Positions 35,354 through 43,802 of a stretch of 64,000 nt of DNA are shown here, piece by piece; the first letter of the stretch is position 1; each line of letters begins with the position of its first letter. The stretch covers positions 248,001 through 312,000 of the forward strand of contig CAWCCX010000017.1 of assembly GCA_963794155.1 (NCBI GenBank), given 5' to 3'. The stretch comes from Roseiarcus sp963794155 (GTDB lineage: Bacteria; Pseudomonadota; Alphaproteobacteria; Rhizobiales; Beijerinckiaceae). The notes below the pieces were generated by a model. The model searched no databases. It was not told the origin of the DNA and saw only the letters and a program-made list of their open reading frames with translations. The position numbers and the translations under genes are program-made.

Positions 35354-36034
35354 TCATGCTCGACGGCGCTCAACCGCCGCGCGCAGGGCCGAGAGCAGGG
35401 CTTGAGAGTTGCGAGCGGCGTTCCGCGACTGATTGGCGCCATGGACGCGATAGATCAGGGTGACGGCGTCAATGAAGAGGAGTCTCGCGCCGGCCTCCCT
35501 CAGACGAAGATGCAGGTCGAGATCTTCCGCGTAGTCGCGCCCGCTATCCATGCCGCCTTGGGCGAGCCAGCAGGATCGGCGGATCATAAGCGCGCCGATC
35601 AGGAACGGCGCATGGCTTCCGTCCGCGCGCCTGAGCCGTTCATCGTCAGCTGCGCCGGGCTCGAGAAGCAGGCGGAACGAGCCGCAGACGACGTCGGCCT
35701 CGGGATGCGCCCTCCAGGCCTCGAGCAAGGCGGCGTTGCGTTCCGGCGGCCAGAGATCGTCATGGTCGAGGAACGCCAGAGCGTCTGAGCGCGCCCGCCG
35801 CGCCCCGGCATTGCGCGCCGCGGCCGGGCCGCCGCGCGGCTGCGCGATCAGGACGACATCGGGATGCTCGCGTCGAACGATGTCCGCGCTCCCGTCCACC
35901 GACCCGTCGTCGACGACGATGATCTCGTCGGCGGGGAGCGTCTGGATCTTCACGCTGCTGAGCGCCTCGGAAACGAAACGCGCCCCGTTGTGGACCGGGA
36001 TGATCACGCTGATGCTGGTCGGGGCGGCGCTCAC
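35354..36034 (-). CDS. Family 2 glycosyltransferase
   Basis: 226 aa. SVIIPVHNGARFVSEALSSV, IIVVDDGSVDGSADIV, ALAFLDHDDLWPPERN (D-H-D in place of D-x-D) and GRDYAEDLDLHLRLREAGA. Paralogous to the next gene downstream, but with only modest similarity. The ATG overlaps the stop of the HprK-like gene. Donor and acceptor unknown. Confidence 0.84.
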   Translation of the reverse strand: MSAAPTSISVIIPVHNGARFVSEALSSVKIQTLPADEIIVVDDGSVDGSADIVRREHPDVVLIAQPRGGPAAARNAGARRARSDALAFLDHDDLWPPERNAALLEAWRAHPEADVVCGSFRLLLEPGAADDERLRRADGSHAPFLIGALMIRRSCWLAQGGMDSGRDYAEDLDLHLRLREAGARLLFIDAVTLIYRVHGANQSRNAARNSQALLSALRAAVERRRA

Positions 36035-37056
36035 CTTAAGTTCGCCATCAGTGCGGCGAGAGCGTCCTCGATGCGTGGCCCCGGATCGAACCGGGCGGCC
36101 GGCGCCGCCGTCAGGAGGCGCGTGAGCTTGCGCAGCCGCGGTTCCTTGGCGCCGGGGGTTGCGATGAAGGTGTTGGCCGCCATCGCCGCCAGAACCTTCG
36201 ACAGCCGGATCGGGGCGAAGTCTGGCGCGGGATGTCCGCTCCGCTCGAGAAAGAGGAGCCGCGCGAGCCGGGCCGCGCCCGCGCGCAACTCGGGAATGCC
36301 CCGCAAGGTCAGCTCGTGGCGCCGTTCGTCGAAGTCATGCGAAACGGCGGTCAGCGCTCCCGCGAGGTTTGGAAAGCGCGCGACCATGTCGTCGCGCAGC
36401 CGCGCGGTCGCGAACAGCGGCGCGACCGCAGGCGCCTGCTCTCGGGAGTCGACCAGCACGTAATCGTCGCCGATGAACCGCCAGCCGGCGCTGAGGCCCG
36501 CAAGGCTGAGCGTGGTCTTGCCGGCGCGGCCGGGGCCGGCGAACAGGATCGCCTGATCCTTGAGCGCGAGCGCCGCCGCGTGAACGGCGAGCCAGGGCGA
36601 ATCGTCGAACATCGCCTGCAGCGCCGGAAGGAACGGGCGCGAGCGCTCCCAGGCCTTGACCGCGCTTTTCTCGGCGACCCAGCAGACCGCGCGCCGGCTG
36701 GGCCGATCGACAACGTAAAGAGATGGCGAATGCCGACCCATCCACAGACAATAGCGGTCGGCGCTCTCGACCAAACGCATCTCCGGCTCTTTGGCGCTGA
36801 AACCGGGCAAGGGAAGCGGCTCCCTCTCGGCGCCCGCAAGGACGAAAAGCGACCAGGACGCGCGGCTGGCCGCAGGGGCCGGGTAGAAGGCGTCGGCGAA
36901 CAGGGCTTCGAGGTCTTGGTCGGCGAAGTGAATCGCGATCGTGAGCGGGCCGGCTTCGACCATGCGGCTCGCCGCGAAGGTCCGGTCGGCCGTCGCGCCG
37001 ACGAAATCCGAAGCCGCCGCTTCCGCAATGGCGCCGCCCCGCTTCGCCTCGATCAT
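36031..37056 (-). CDS. HPr kinase-like P-loop protein (HprK-related)
   Basis: 341 aa from ATG 37056, overlapping the PqqD stop. The C-terminal half holds an HprK-like P-loop (FAGPGRAGKTTLSLA) followed by GWRFIGDDYVLVD. The N-terminal half is a variable domain. HprK-related kinases encoded next to PqqD-like proteins are known from peptide-modification and lasso-type loci, where one relative phosphorylates the peptide. Here no precursor gene is visible. The function is inferred only from context. Confidence 0.72.
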   Translation of the reverse strand: MIEAKRGGAIAEAAASDFVGATADRTFAASRMVEAGPLTIAIHFADQDLEALFADAFYPAPAASRASWSLFVLAGAEREPLPLPGFSAKEPEMRLVESADRYCLWMGRHSPSLYVVDRPSRRAVCWVAEKSAVKAWERSRPFLPALQAMFDDSPWLAVHAAALALKDQAILFAGPGRAGKTTLSLAGLSAGWRFIGDDYVLVDSREQAPAVAPLFATARLRDDMVARFPNLAGALTAVSHDFDERRHELTLRGIPELRAGAARLARLLFLERSGHPAPDFAPIRLSKVLAAMAANTFIATPGAKEPRLRKLTRLLTAAPAARFDPGPRIEDALAALMANLR

Positions 37057-37475
37057 CTCAGCCGCGCGAACTCGTCCGCAGCTTGGACGAAGGGCCAACC
37101 GGCAGGCGACGCTTCATGGATCGGGTCGACCAGGAGTAAGCCCTGCAGATCGTCGAACTTCTGAATCGACGGCGGAGCGAACGCAGCGACCGAGATCGGG
37201 TCTGGGTTGGCGGGACCGGCCGTCTGCGCCAGGAGGCCCTCGTTGCGCAACTCGGCGATGAACCGCGCGACCTCGTCGAGGTCGGCTTGCGACGCTGCGG
37301 CGAATTGCCGGCCGGTATGTCCGCCGACCAAGGCGTTCCAGATCTCGGGCCCCGATCCGTCAAGGCTGTAGAAGAAGCCGAATTCCAGATTGGCGACGAC
37401 CATTTCGTCGCCGAAATTCTCAAAAATGACTTCCGGACCGGAAACCGAGAAAACCAAATCGAGCGTGTCCCGCAT
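37053..37475 (-). CDS. PqqD-like protein with a peptide-like C-terminal tail
   Basis: 140 aa from ATG 37475; a TTG at 37544 would give a longer form. The first 90 residues are the PqqD/RRE winged helix: VVANLEFGFFYSLDGSGPEIWNAL, then EVARFIAELRNEGLL. The tail is separate: after SVAAFAPPSIQKF come DDLQGLLLVDPIHE and GWPF. PqqD domains bind leader peptides in RiPP pathways. The tail pattern (aromatic, D-L/M-Q, LLL-DPIHE, GWP) resembles a conserved peptide more than a linker. First gene of the PqqD-HprK-GT2-GT2-nucleotidyltransferase unit. Confidence 0.7.
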   Translation of the reverse strand: MRDTLDLVFSVSGPEVIFENFGDEMVVANLEFGFFYSLDGSGPEIWNALVGGHTGRQFAAASQADLDEVARFIAELRNEGLLAQTAGPANPDPISVAAFAPPSIQKFDDLQGLLLVDPIHEASPAGWPFVQAADEFARLR

Positions 37476-37843
37476 GCGCTCTAAGAATTCCTTCCTGTCA
37501 GCGACTCTCTGCCGCAGAAAGAGGCAGATGACCCCTCGTGTCAACCGGGACTCTTACCTATGGCCGGCCCCCAAGACGGAGACGAAAGAAGGTTCGGCTC
37601 CGAACCCATCGATTGTGTGCGCCGAGGTTTCCGGCGAGTCGGTCCAGTCGGGCATCGGCCCATCTGGCTGCGTGATGTGACGCCGGTCACTGACAATACC
37701 TGCGCGCTCTGATTAACTACGACGATACCAAGGTTTCGGCGGTACCATTGTGCAATAGAGAATTCTTACCGCGTCCGATCTTATTTCTGTGACCCCCACG
37801 ACGTCCGGGCCGGCCGCGCTACTCTCGCTCATGGGCCAGATTC
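37476..37843. other. Intergenic region with a gene relic and a CRP-like site
   Basis: About 370 bases. Bases 37576-37655 are a deleted copy of part of the gene at 40337-40879 (see separate entry). TGTGACGCCGGTCACT at 37676-37691 fits TGTGA-N6-TCAC. The remainder is A+T-richer, with no gene. Confidence 0.5.
37576..37655 (+). pseudogene. Internal fragment of the secreted protein gene at 40337-40879
   Basis: The plus strand reads TETKEGSAPNPSIVCAEVSG then ESVQ. The intact gene reads TETKEGSALNQSIVCASES...VEASGESVQG. The two match on both sides of a deletion of about 13 codons. Both ends of the gene are missing here. Confidence 0.7.
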
Positions 37844-40340
37844 TTGAGGGTCGAGATGAATCAAGAGAAGGTCGACGGCCCGCGAGAGAGGCCTACGGAC
37901 GCCTATGCGGTATTCGCCGATCAGTTGGCGGAACGGCGAGAGAGCAAGACACAGCTCTTGCCGGGGGAGCAGGCGTTGAACCGGTCGGACCTCATTGTTC
38001 CGGACGCGGTTCCGGGCGCCGGTCGGCTCGGCATCGCCTTCGGCCTTGAGCGGCTGGGGCTCATTCCGTTCAGGGCTCCGGTGGCGACGGTTATCGTCGC
38101 GCTCGCGATCGCCGTCCTGGCCATCCTGGGAATCCAACGTATCAAGACCGACAACTCGCTGAGCCAGTTGTTCCGGTCCGAAGATCCGGCGTTCAAACAA
38201 TTCGAAGAAATCTCTCGCCAGTTCCCGTCGAGCGAGTACGACGTTCTCATCGTCTTGAGCGGTCAAACCTTGCTCGACCGCGAATCGGTCGACAAGCTGC
38301 GCACGCTGGTCACTGATGTGCAGCTGATCGACGGAACGCGCGGCGTTCTGTCCATGTTTTCCGCGCGTGAGCCAGCCCCCGAGGGCGGCCTGCCCTCGCC
38401 CCTTTTTCCCGACCCCCTACCGGAGGGGAGCGCCTACCATGCGCTGGTCGACCGGGTGAAGGGCAACGAGATCATCCGAGGCAAGCTCCTCTCGGACGAC
38501 GGGCGGCTCGCCGTCGCCATCCTTTCGCTCGAAAGCTCCGCCGTGGACGGCGGCAAACTCGATAGCGTGGTGAACGACATCCGCCGGACCGCGGACGAGG
38601 ACCTGGAAGGGACCGGACTCACCGCGGAGCTGACCGGCGTGCCGGTCATGCAGCTCGAAATCCGACACGCGCTCGAGCGTGACCGCATCCTCTACAACGC
38701 CGTCTGGTTCGCGCTCGGATGCGTGGTCGCCGGGCTCTTCTTCCGCCGCCTGTCGCTGATGTTGGTCGCCGCCGGCCCGCCGCTGCTTGCGATCGTGTTC
38801 GCGCTCGGCGCGCTCGGATGGCTTGGATTTCGCCTCAACATGTTCCTGAACGTGATGACCCCGCTTATCATGGTGATCAGCTTTTCGGACAGCATGCAGC
38901 TCACCTTCGCGGCGCGCGATTAGTTGATGGCGGGCAAGGACAAGCGGACCGCCTTCCGCAATGCGATCCTGATCGTCGGACCGGCGTGCGTCCTCACCCA
39001 CGCCGCGGCGGGCCTGTTCTTGCTCGGCCTTCTCACGTCCTCGAGCGACCTCATTCGGGGGTTTGGCGAAGCGGGATTTCTGTCGACCGCCATCGCGCTC
39101 GTCACAACGCTTTCGCTCGTTCCCGCGTTCGGCGTGCTGCTGATCCGCAACGAGGCGCGCCTGGTCGCGACTTTGAGGGCTGCGGATCCCGGCGTGGCGA
39201 CGCTCCGCCGTTTTTGCGGGTGGATCGCCGGCCACATGGTCAGCCGGCCGGCGCTTTTTAGCGCCGTGGCCCTCGCGGTCGTCGCCGGCCTTGCCGTCTT
39301 CTACTCCGGCCTCCAGCCGAGCTATCGCCTCGCCGACCAGGTGCCCGACAAGGAGCGGGCGCTGTCGGCGAGCGGGCGGCTCGAACTCGCAGATCAGCGG
39401 TTCGAACCCGGTCCAGGTGCTCATCACATTCCCTCCTGGGTTGGGCCTTTACGCGCCCCAGACGCTGGCGACGATCGCCGACGTCCAAAGAGTTCTGGAG
39501 ACCCAGCCTGGGGTCGGCAACGTGTGGTCGCTGGACTCCCTGCGGCGGTGGCTGGCCGAGCAGATGGGGGTGACCAGCGTCAGCGCGCTCCGCCAATACG
39601 TTGGCGAGCTTCCGCTCTTTCTCGTGCGGCGCTTCATCGCAGCGGACGAGAACTCGGTCGTCGTCTTCGGCCTCGTGCCCGACAGGAACCTGACGCAGCT
39701 CGTGCCGATCGTCGCAGAGCTCGATAAGCGGCTCAACGCCGTGCGCAAGGCTGACCCAGGCTACGGGATCGCCGTGACCGGACTCCCGGTGATCGCCGCG
39801 CGCAACAGCGCCGGCATGATCAACAAGCTCAACCGGGCGCTGACCATCGAGTTCGCTTTCATCGCTGGCTTTGTCGGGCTTGCGTTCCGCTCGGCCCGCA
39901 TCGGACTCGCCTGTCTGCCGTCGGGAATCTTCCCGATCGTGGCCGCCGGCTCGGTGCTCCGGCTTCTTGGCTACGGGCTGCAGTTTTCCGGCGTCGTCGC
40001 CCTGACGGTCTCGTTCGGCCTCAGCTTGAGCGCGACCATCCACTTCCTCAACCGCATGACTCAAAGTCAGCGTAGCGGCGAGGACCCGGCGATCGCCGTC
40101 GAGGAGGCGACGGTTCTCATGGCGCCCGCGCTTATCCTGACCGCTCTTGTGCTCGCCTGCGGGCTCGCGGCGCTTGTCTTCTCCGACCTTCCGCCGCTTC
40201 GCCTCTTCGGCTGGCTGGGCGCGCTCGCCATGCTCGCAGCCCTTGTCGCCGATCTCTTGATCCTGAGGCCCGTCATCACTTTCCTGCTCCGCTTGAACTT
40301 TCGCCGCGCGCCGGCGCTCAAGCCGACGATCGTTTCATGA
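37844..40340 (+). pseudogene. MMPL/RND-family exporter, broken by a stop codon and a frameshift
   Basis: Three consecutive segments give one RND-type protein. Segment 1 (37844-38923) has the first helix VATVIVALAIAVLAILGIQRI, a periplasmic domain and MTPLIMVISFSDSMQLTFAARD. It ends at an in-frame TAG (38921-38923). The same frame continues LMAGKDKRTAFRNAILIVGPACVLTH to about 39390. The frame then shifts, and SGSNPVQVLITFPPG to the end at 40340 completes the second half (IEFAFIAGFVGLAFRS, FGLSLSATIHFLNRM). The amber codon plus a shift argue for a true pseudogene, though the shift alone could be an error. Related exporters move lipids such as hopanoids. Confidence 0.75.
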
Positions 40341-40879
40341 TCGCAAGGTCCGCCAGGAGAACGACAGTGCCCATGACCCTGCTTTCGCTTCGCCGCCTGC
40401 GTTTCAGGCCGGCGCCGGCTATGGTTGTCGTGGCGAGTCTCATCGCTTCGCAGTCCGCCGCTTGGGCGGCGAGCTCGTTTGAGAAGTTCGTCGGCGCCTG
40501 GAGCGGCGCCGGCCAGATCGTTGCAACGAATGGCCACCGCGAGTCGATCCGCTGCCGCGCCCAATACACCGAGACGAAAGAAGGTTCGGCCCTGAACCAG
40601 TCGATTGTGTGCGCGAGCGAAAGCTTCAAGCTCAACATCACCAGCTACGTCGAAGCTTCCGGCGAGTCGGTCCAGGGAGTTTGGAAGGAGGCTTCGCGGG
40701 ATGTATCCGGTCACGTGACCGGACATATCTCGGCAGGCCGCTTCGAAGGCGAATTCTCCGCCGCCACCTTTACCGCCGTGATCTCGATCACGTCGAACGG
40801 CCGGACCCAGGCGGTGAGCATCCAGCCCCGGGGCGGAGACATCTCCGACGTCAGCATCGAGCTCAAGCACAACGGCTGA
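40337..40879 (+). CDS. Exported protein of unknown function
   Basis: 180 aa; the ATG overlaps the MMPL gene's stop (ATGA). The signal peptide (PAPAMVVVASLIASQSAAWA) precedes a lipocalin-sized beta-rich domain: FEKFVGAWSGAGQIV, ESIRCRAQYTETKEG, SIVCASESFKLNITSYVEAS, GVWKEASRDVSGHVTG and FTAVISITSNGRTQAVSI. Two Cys are probably bridged. A deleted copy lies at 37576-37655. Family name not recognised. Confidence 0.68.
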   Translation: MIARSARRTTVPMTLLSLRRLRFRPAPAMVVVASLIASQSAAWAASSFEKFVGAWSGAGQIVATNGHRESIRCRAQYTETKEGSALNQSIVCASESFKLNITSYVEASGESVQGVWKEASRDVSGHVTGHISAGRFEGEFSAATFTAVISITSNGRTQAVSIQPRGGDISDVSIELKHNG

Positions 40880-41012
40880 AGAAGTCGATGTGGCGGTCTT
40901 CCGCGCGCGCCGGCCAGATCGGCGAGGGCGCCTGGCCAGCGCCGCTGGGAATTTGCGCGCGAGTTCACGGCAGTCCAAATTTGGCTTGGGCTGAACTTGC
41001 CTGATCAGCCGG

Positions 41013-41354
41013 TCAGCAGCGGCCCAGGCACAGGCCGCTCATTTCTACGCAGCGGCCAGGGGTGGCGCAAAATTGACGGAAGATCCCCGGGGCGGCGCAG
41101 GCGCAGCCAGTCCGGTCGCTTGCGACGTCGACGCAACGGCCGAGGCACACGCCGCTCATTTCTTCGCAGCGGCCAGCGGTGGCGCAAAATCTGCCGAAGA
41201 TCCCCGGCGCGTCACACGAGCAGCCGATCTGGTCTCCCGCGGGGAAGGTCGCGTTATAGCTCCCCTTGCTGAGATCGGCGCTCAAAGCGACTGAGACCGC
41301 CATCGAAAAGAATGACGCGAGGACAAAGCGAAACAGGGATCTTTGCATCTTCAA
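41013..41354 (-). CDS. Secreted protein with two 6-Cys repeats
   Basis: 113 aa. The signal peptide (RFVLASFFSMAVSVALSA) is followed by a short linker. Two modules with identical spacing C-X1-C-X9-C-X5-C-X6-C-X3-C follow, each containing APGIF, FCAT, GRC and EMSG, and ending CLGRC. They are 39 residues apart and similar also in DNA, so the duplication is recent. All 12 Cys suggest disulfide-knotted units outside the cytoplasm. No family recognised. Confidence 0.65.
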   Translation of the reverse strand: MKMQRSLFRFVLASFFSMAVSVALSADLSKGSYNATFPAGDQIGCSCDAPGIFGRFCATAGRCEEMSGVCLGRCVDVASDRTGCACAAPGIFRQFCATPGRCVEMSGLCLGRC

Positions 41355-41404
41355 GCTCCCCTCCGGCAGTCAGTTTCGCAACCGAACCACTTTGAATCAG
41401 TCTG

Positions 41405-41550
41405 GCGAGTGAACCACTTTGAAAAAGCGAAGTCCAGACGGGTTCGCGGGATGGACCGCCTCCGCCGGAAGGCCCTCGTTCCGCAACTCCGCGATGAAGC
41501 GTGCGACCTCCGCCGCGGCTCCGTCGGCCCTTTGCGCGGAGAGCAGCACC
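41405..41550 (-). pseudogene. Truncated PqqD-like fragment
   Basis: The minus strand reads AAAEVARFIAELRNEGLPAEAVHPANPSG. The intact PqqD-like gene at 37053-37475 reads DEVARFIAELRNEGLLAQTAGPANP, and the DNA is near-identical over about 45 bases. The start and the C-terminal tail are missing. It abuts the EamA fragment. Confidence 0.72.
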
Positions 41551-41558
41551 TCGAGGAC

Positions 41559-42303
41559 TTACCAGGATCTCGAAGAGAAAATGAAAAGGGACGCTGCGAC
41601 GAGCGTCAAACCGCCAAAGAACATCGGTCCGGCGGCGAAACGGAGATCAGGAATCCACCACGACATGGGCAACGATATGAGCGACGACAAAGCCGGAACG
41701 AGCAAAAAGAACATCGTGACAAAACCATTGTCATTGTCGGTCACAGTCAAGGCCACTTGATAGAAGACGCGCCCGGCCGCAGCCGCGGCTAGCGTCCCAA
41801 TCAAAAGAAGCAGGACCGCCTCTTTCCCATCGCTAGCGATGGCCGGGACAGACCAGAGATATGCAGCCAGAAGAGTGCCCGGAATGAGAACGGTCGCCGA
41901 GACAATGAAGTTCGCCGCCATCGTCGCTGATTCGTCTAGTGCTCGGAACCAGTGTCCCACCAGGGTCCCGCTCAGCGCGAGGAAAATCGGAATCGGTATT
42001 GCGTACTTCCAGCTACCACGGAGAAGGCTATTGAGCAGTTCGTCGGGTGAGACCGCGCTCGAAGTCTTCGATCTGGCTCCATGCGATCAGCATTGCGCCG
42101 ACGAACGCCACAAAGAAACACGCGCAAAACAGGAACGGCGATATGGGAATCGCTTTTCGGGAGATAACTCTCGCCACCAATGCCGCCCAAAACGGAGACA
42201 AATTCAGGATTGCGGCGATGATGATCGGATGAGCATTGCGCAGGCCGAGATTGTAGAGCGCCAGGCCACTGCACCCGATGACGGCGATCATTGGGACCGC
42301 CAC
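41559..42303 (-). pseudogene. EamA/DMT transporter fragment, 5'-truncated and frameshifted
   Basis: 42303-42028 encodes ALYNLGLRNAHPIIIAAILN and the helix PISPFLFCACFFVAFVGAMLIAW. After IEDFERG the frame fails and another frame carries on: SPDELLNSLLRGSWKYAIPI, then VGHWFRALDESA and helices to SLFIFSSRSW (41559). The first membrane helices are absent because the fragment begins at the junction with an SDR fragment near 42302. Drug/metabolite transporter family. Confidence 0.72.
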
Positions 42304-42631
42304 TGAGCAGGCCTATGATCCCTCGAAAGATCTCTATGACTATGCGCAAACGAAGGCCGCGACCATGAACTATGTCAAGTCACTGGCCAAGCAACTTGCG
42401 TCCCGCGGCATCCGTGTCAACGCTGTTGCTCCAGGCCCGGTCTGGACGCCGCTCCAGGTAAGCGGCGGCGCGACCCAGGAGAAGATCGCCGAGTTCGGAG
42501 CGATGACGCCATTTGGCCGTCCCGGACAACCGGCGGAACTCGCCTCAATCTATGTGCAACTCGCGGCCGCGGACGCAAGCTTTGCGACCGGCCAAGTTTA
42601 CGGCTCCTCTGGCGGTGGGGGGCAACCATAG
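42302..42631 (+). pseudogene. C-terminal fragment of a short-chain dehydrogenase
   Basis: The frame starts inside the family: EQAYDPSKDLYDYAQTKAA contains the catalytic Tyr and Lys (Y-x-x-x-K form YAQTK). Then IRVNAVAPGPVWTPLQVSGG and ATGQVYGSSGGGGQP follow. The Rossmann half (about 150 residues) is missing. It joins head-to-head with the EamA fragment, marking a recombination or deletion scar. Confidence 0.75.
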
Positions 42632-42800
42632 GGCTACCCGTTGGTCTGAATGAGTAAGCAAACTTACGCGTCGCGCAAAGCAAATGCCCAGCCCGCCGGC
42701 CCGATGTCGGCTGGGTTGGGTGTCCAGCGGTGGCAAGCGCGCCAATTTCGTCGGGCCCTTTAGGCGCTCTTGCGCTGCGGACGGCTGGAGTCGACGTATT

Positions 42801-43010
42801 GTGTTGAAAAACTCGGATTTTCGCTTCGATCACAATTCAGAAGACCGCTGGCAGCCTCGATGGAAAATTCCTTGGGGGTTCGGCGGACGGGCCGCCTTTG
42901 CCGCGTGCGACCCTCCCATATGGCTTGCCGTGGCGACTACCGGCTTAGATCCCGCTATGGGCGCGAAAACGAGATTCTCGCGGTCACTCAATTTCCGAGT
43001 TTTTCAACAC
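42801..43010. mobile_element. MITE copy 1 (210 bp, 17-bp terminal inverted repeats)
   Basis: Begins GTGTTGAAAAACTCGGA and ends with its exact reverse complement. No transposase inside. Two more copies of the same core length (206 bp between GTTG and CAAC) are at 47454-47659 and 47700-47905. It lies between the SDR fragment and the tetR gene, ending 26 bases from the tetR stop. Confidence 0.8.
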
Positions 43011-43035
43011 TATCGACGCAAAGCGGACATTTCGA

Positions 43036-43671
43036 TTACGGAGTGGCGTCGGGTTGCCGGGGATGGCCTTGCAAGACCACCAAGTCGGCCGCTTCCTCGG
43101 CATCCCTGAGAAGCGTCTTGCGCGGCGTGCCTATCTGCGCGCGCATGGTAAGGGCACGAGCAAAATCAATGAGCTGGCTTGCGCGGACGGCCACAGGAAA
43201 GTCGGACGGGATTTCTCCCGCGCTGATCGCGTCCCGGAAACGACCTTCCACCAGCGCTGCAGCGCCGGCGGCCGCGTTCTGCAGGAACTGCCGGACCTCA
43301 GCGTCGTCGACAAGCGGGGCGACGCACACGAGAAGACATCCCCGAGCGCATCCTTTCCTGCTCGCAGTCTCGACGGCGTGCTTCAGGAAGCGGGCGAGCG
43401 AGTCGCGAAGCGTCTGCGGCGACAGCAGCGCCTTCGCGGCGAGAGCGCCTTTCTTCTCCGCATAATCCTTGAGGACGCGCAAGAATAACGTCCGCTTGTC
43501 GCCGAAGACTGCATACAGGCTCGGCCGTCCCACACCCATTCCGGCGACAAGATCGTCGATCGTGACGCCGTCGTAGCCTTTCAACCAGTACACCTGGGTC
43601 GCCCTTTCCAGCGCCTCCGTCTCGTCGAAGCTGCGCGGCCGTCCACGCGGCTTAGGGGCATTCTGAACCAT
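43036..43671 (-). CDS. TetR-family regulator
   Basis: 211 aa. N-terminal helix-turn-helix: RPRSFDETEALERATQVYWLKGYDGVTIDDLVAGMGVGRP is the region, with GVGRPSLYAVFGDKRTLF as recognition part. A C-terminal ligand domain (LARFLKHAVETASRKGC, GCLLVCVAPLVDDAEV) resembles regulators of the AcuR/NemR-like type with Cys residues. Divergent from the SDR at 43803; the shared interval holds candidate operators. Confidence 0.86.
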   Translation of the reverse strand: MVQNAPKPRGRPRSFDETEALERATQVYWLKGYDGVTIDDLVAGMGVGRPSLYAVFGDKRTLFLRVLKDYAEKKGALAAKALLSPQTLRDSLARFLKHAVETASRKGCARGCLLVCVAPLVDDAEVRQFLQNAAAGAAALVEGRFRDAISAGEIPSDFPVAVRASQLIDFARALTMRAQIGTPRKTLLRDAEEAADLVVLQGHPRQPDATP

Positions 43672-43717
43672 TCAGTTAAAAACTCCTTGCAATGCATCTT
43701 TGATTGCGCCAATATAT

Positions 43718-43739
43718 AACTAAGTAGTTCGAAATTAGC
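43718..43739. promoter_or_regulatory. Candidate TetR operator, tetR-SDR interval
   Basis: AACTAAGTAGTT (43718-43729) is an AACTA/TAGTT inverted repeat, continued by CGAAATTAGC. The 15-mer TAGTTCGAAATTAGC recurs with one or two changes before the second SDR gene (44929-44943), which suggests a common repressor. Confidence 0.5.
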
Positions 43740-43802
43740 AAGCTTGCCCTGGCCTCGCGGGGCCTCACGACTCGACCTTCCCCCTTCATCACGGAGCCGC
43801 CT

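Noticed and set aside
40719..40740. A palindrome TCCGGTCACGTGACCGGA
   Set aside because: It lies inside a coding sequence and encodes conserved-looking residues, so a regulatory role is not supported.
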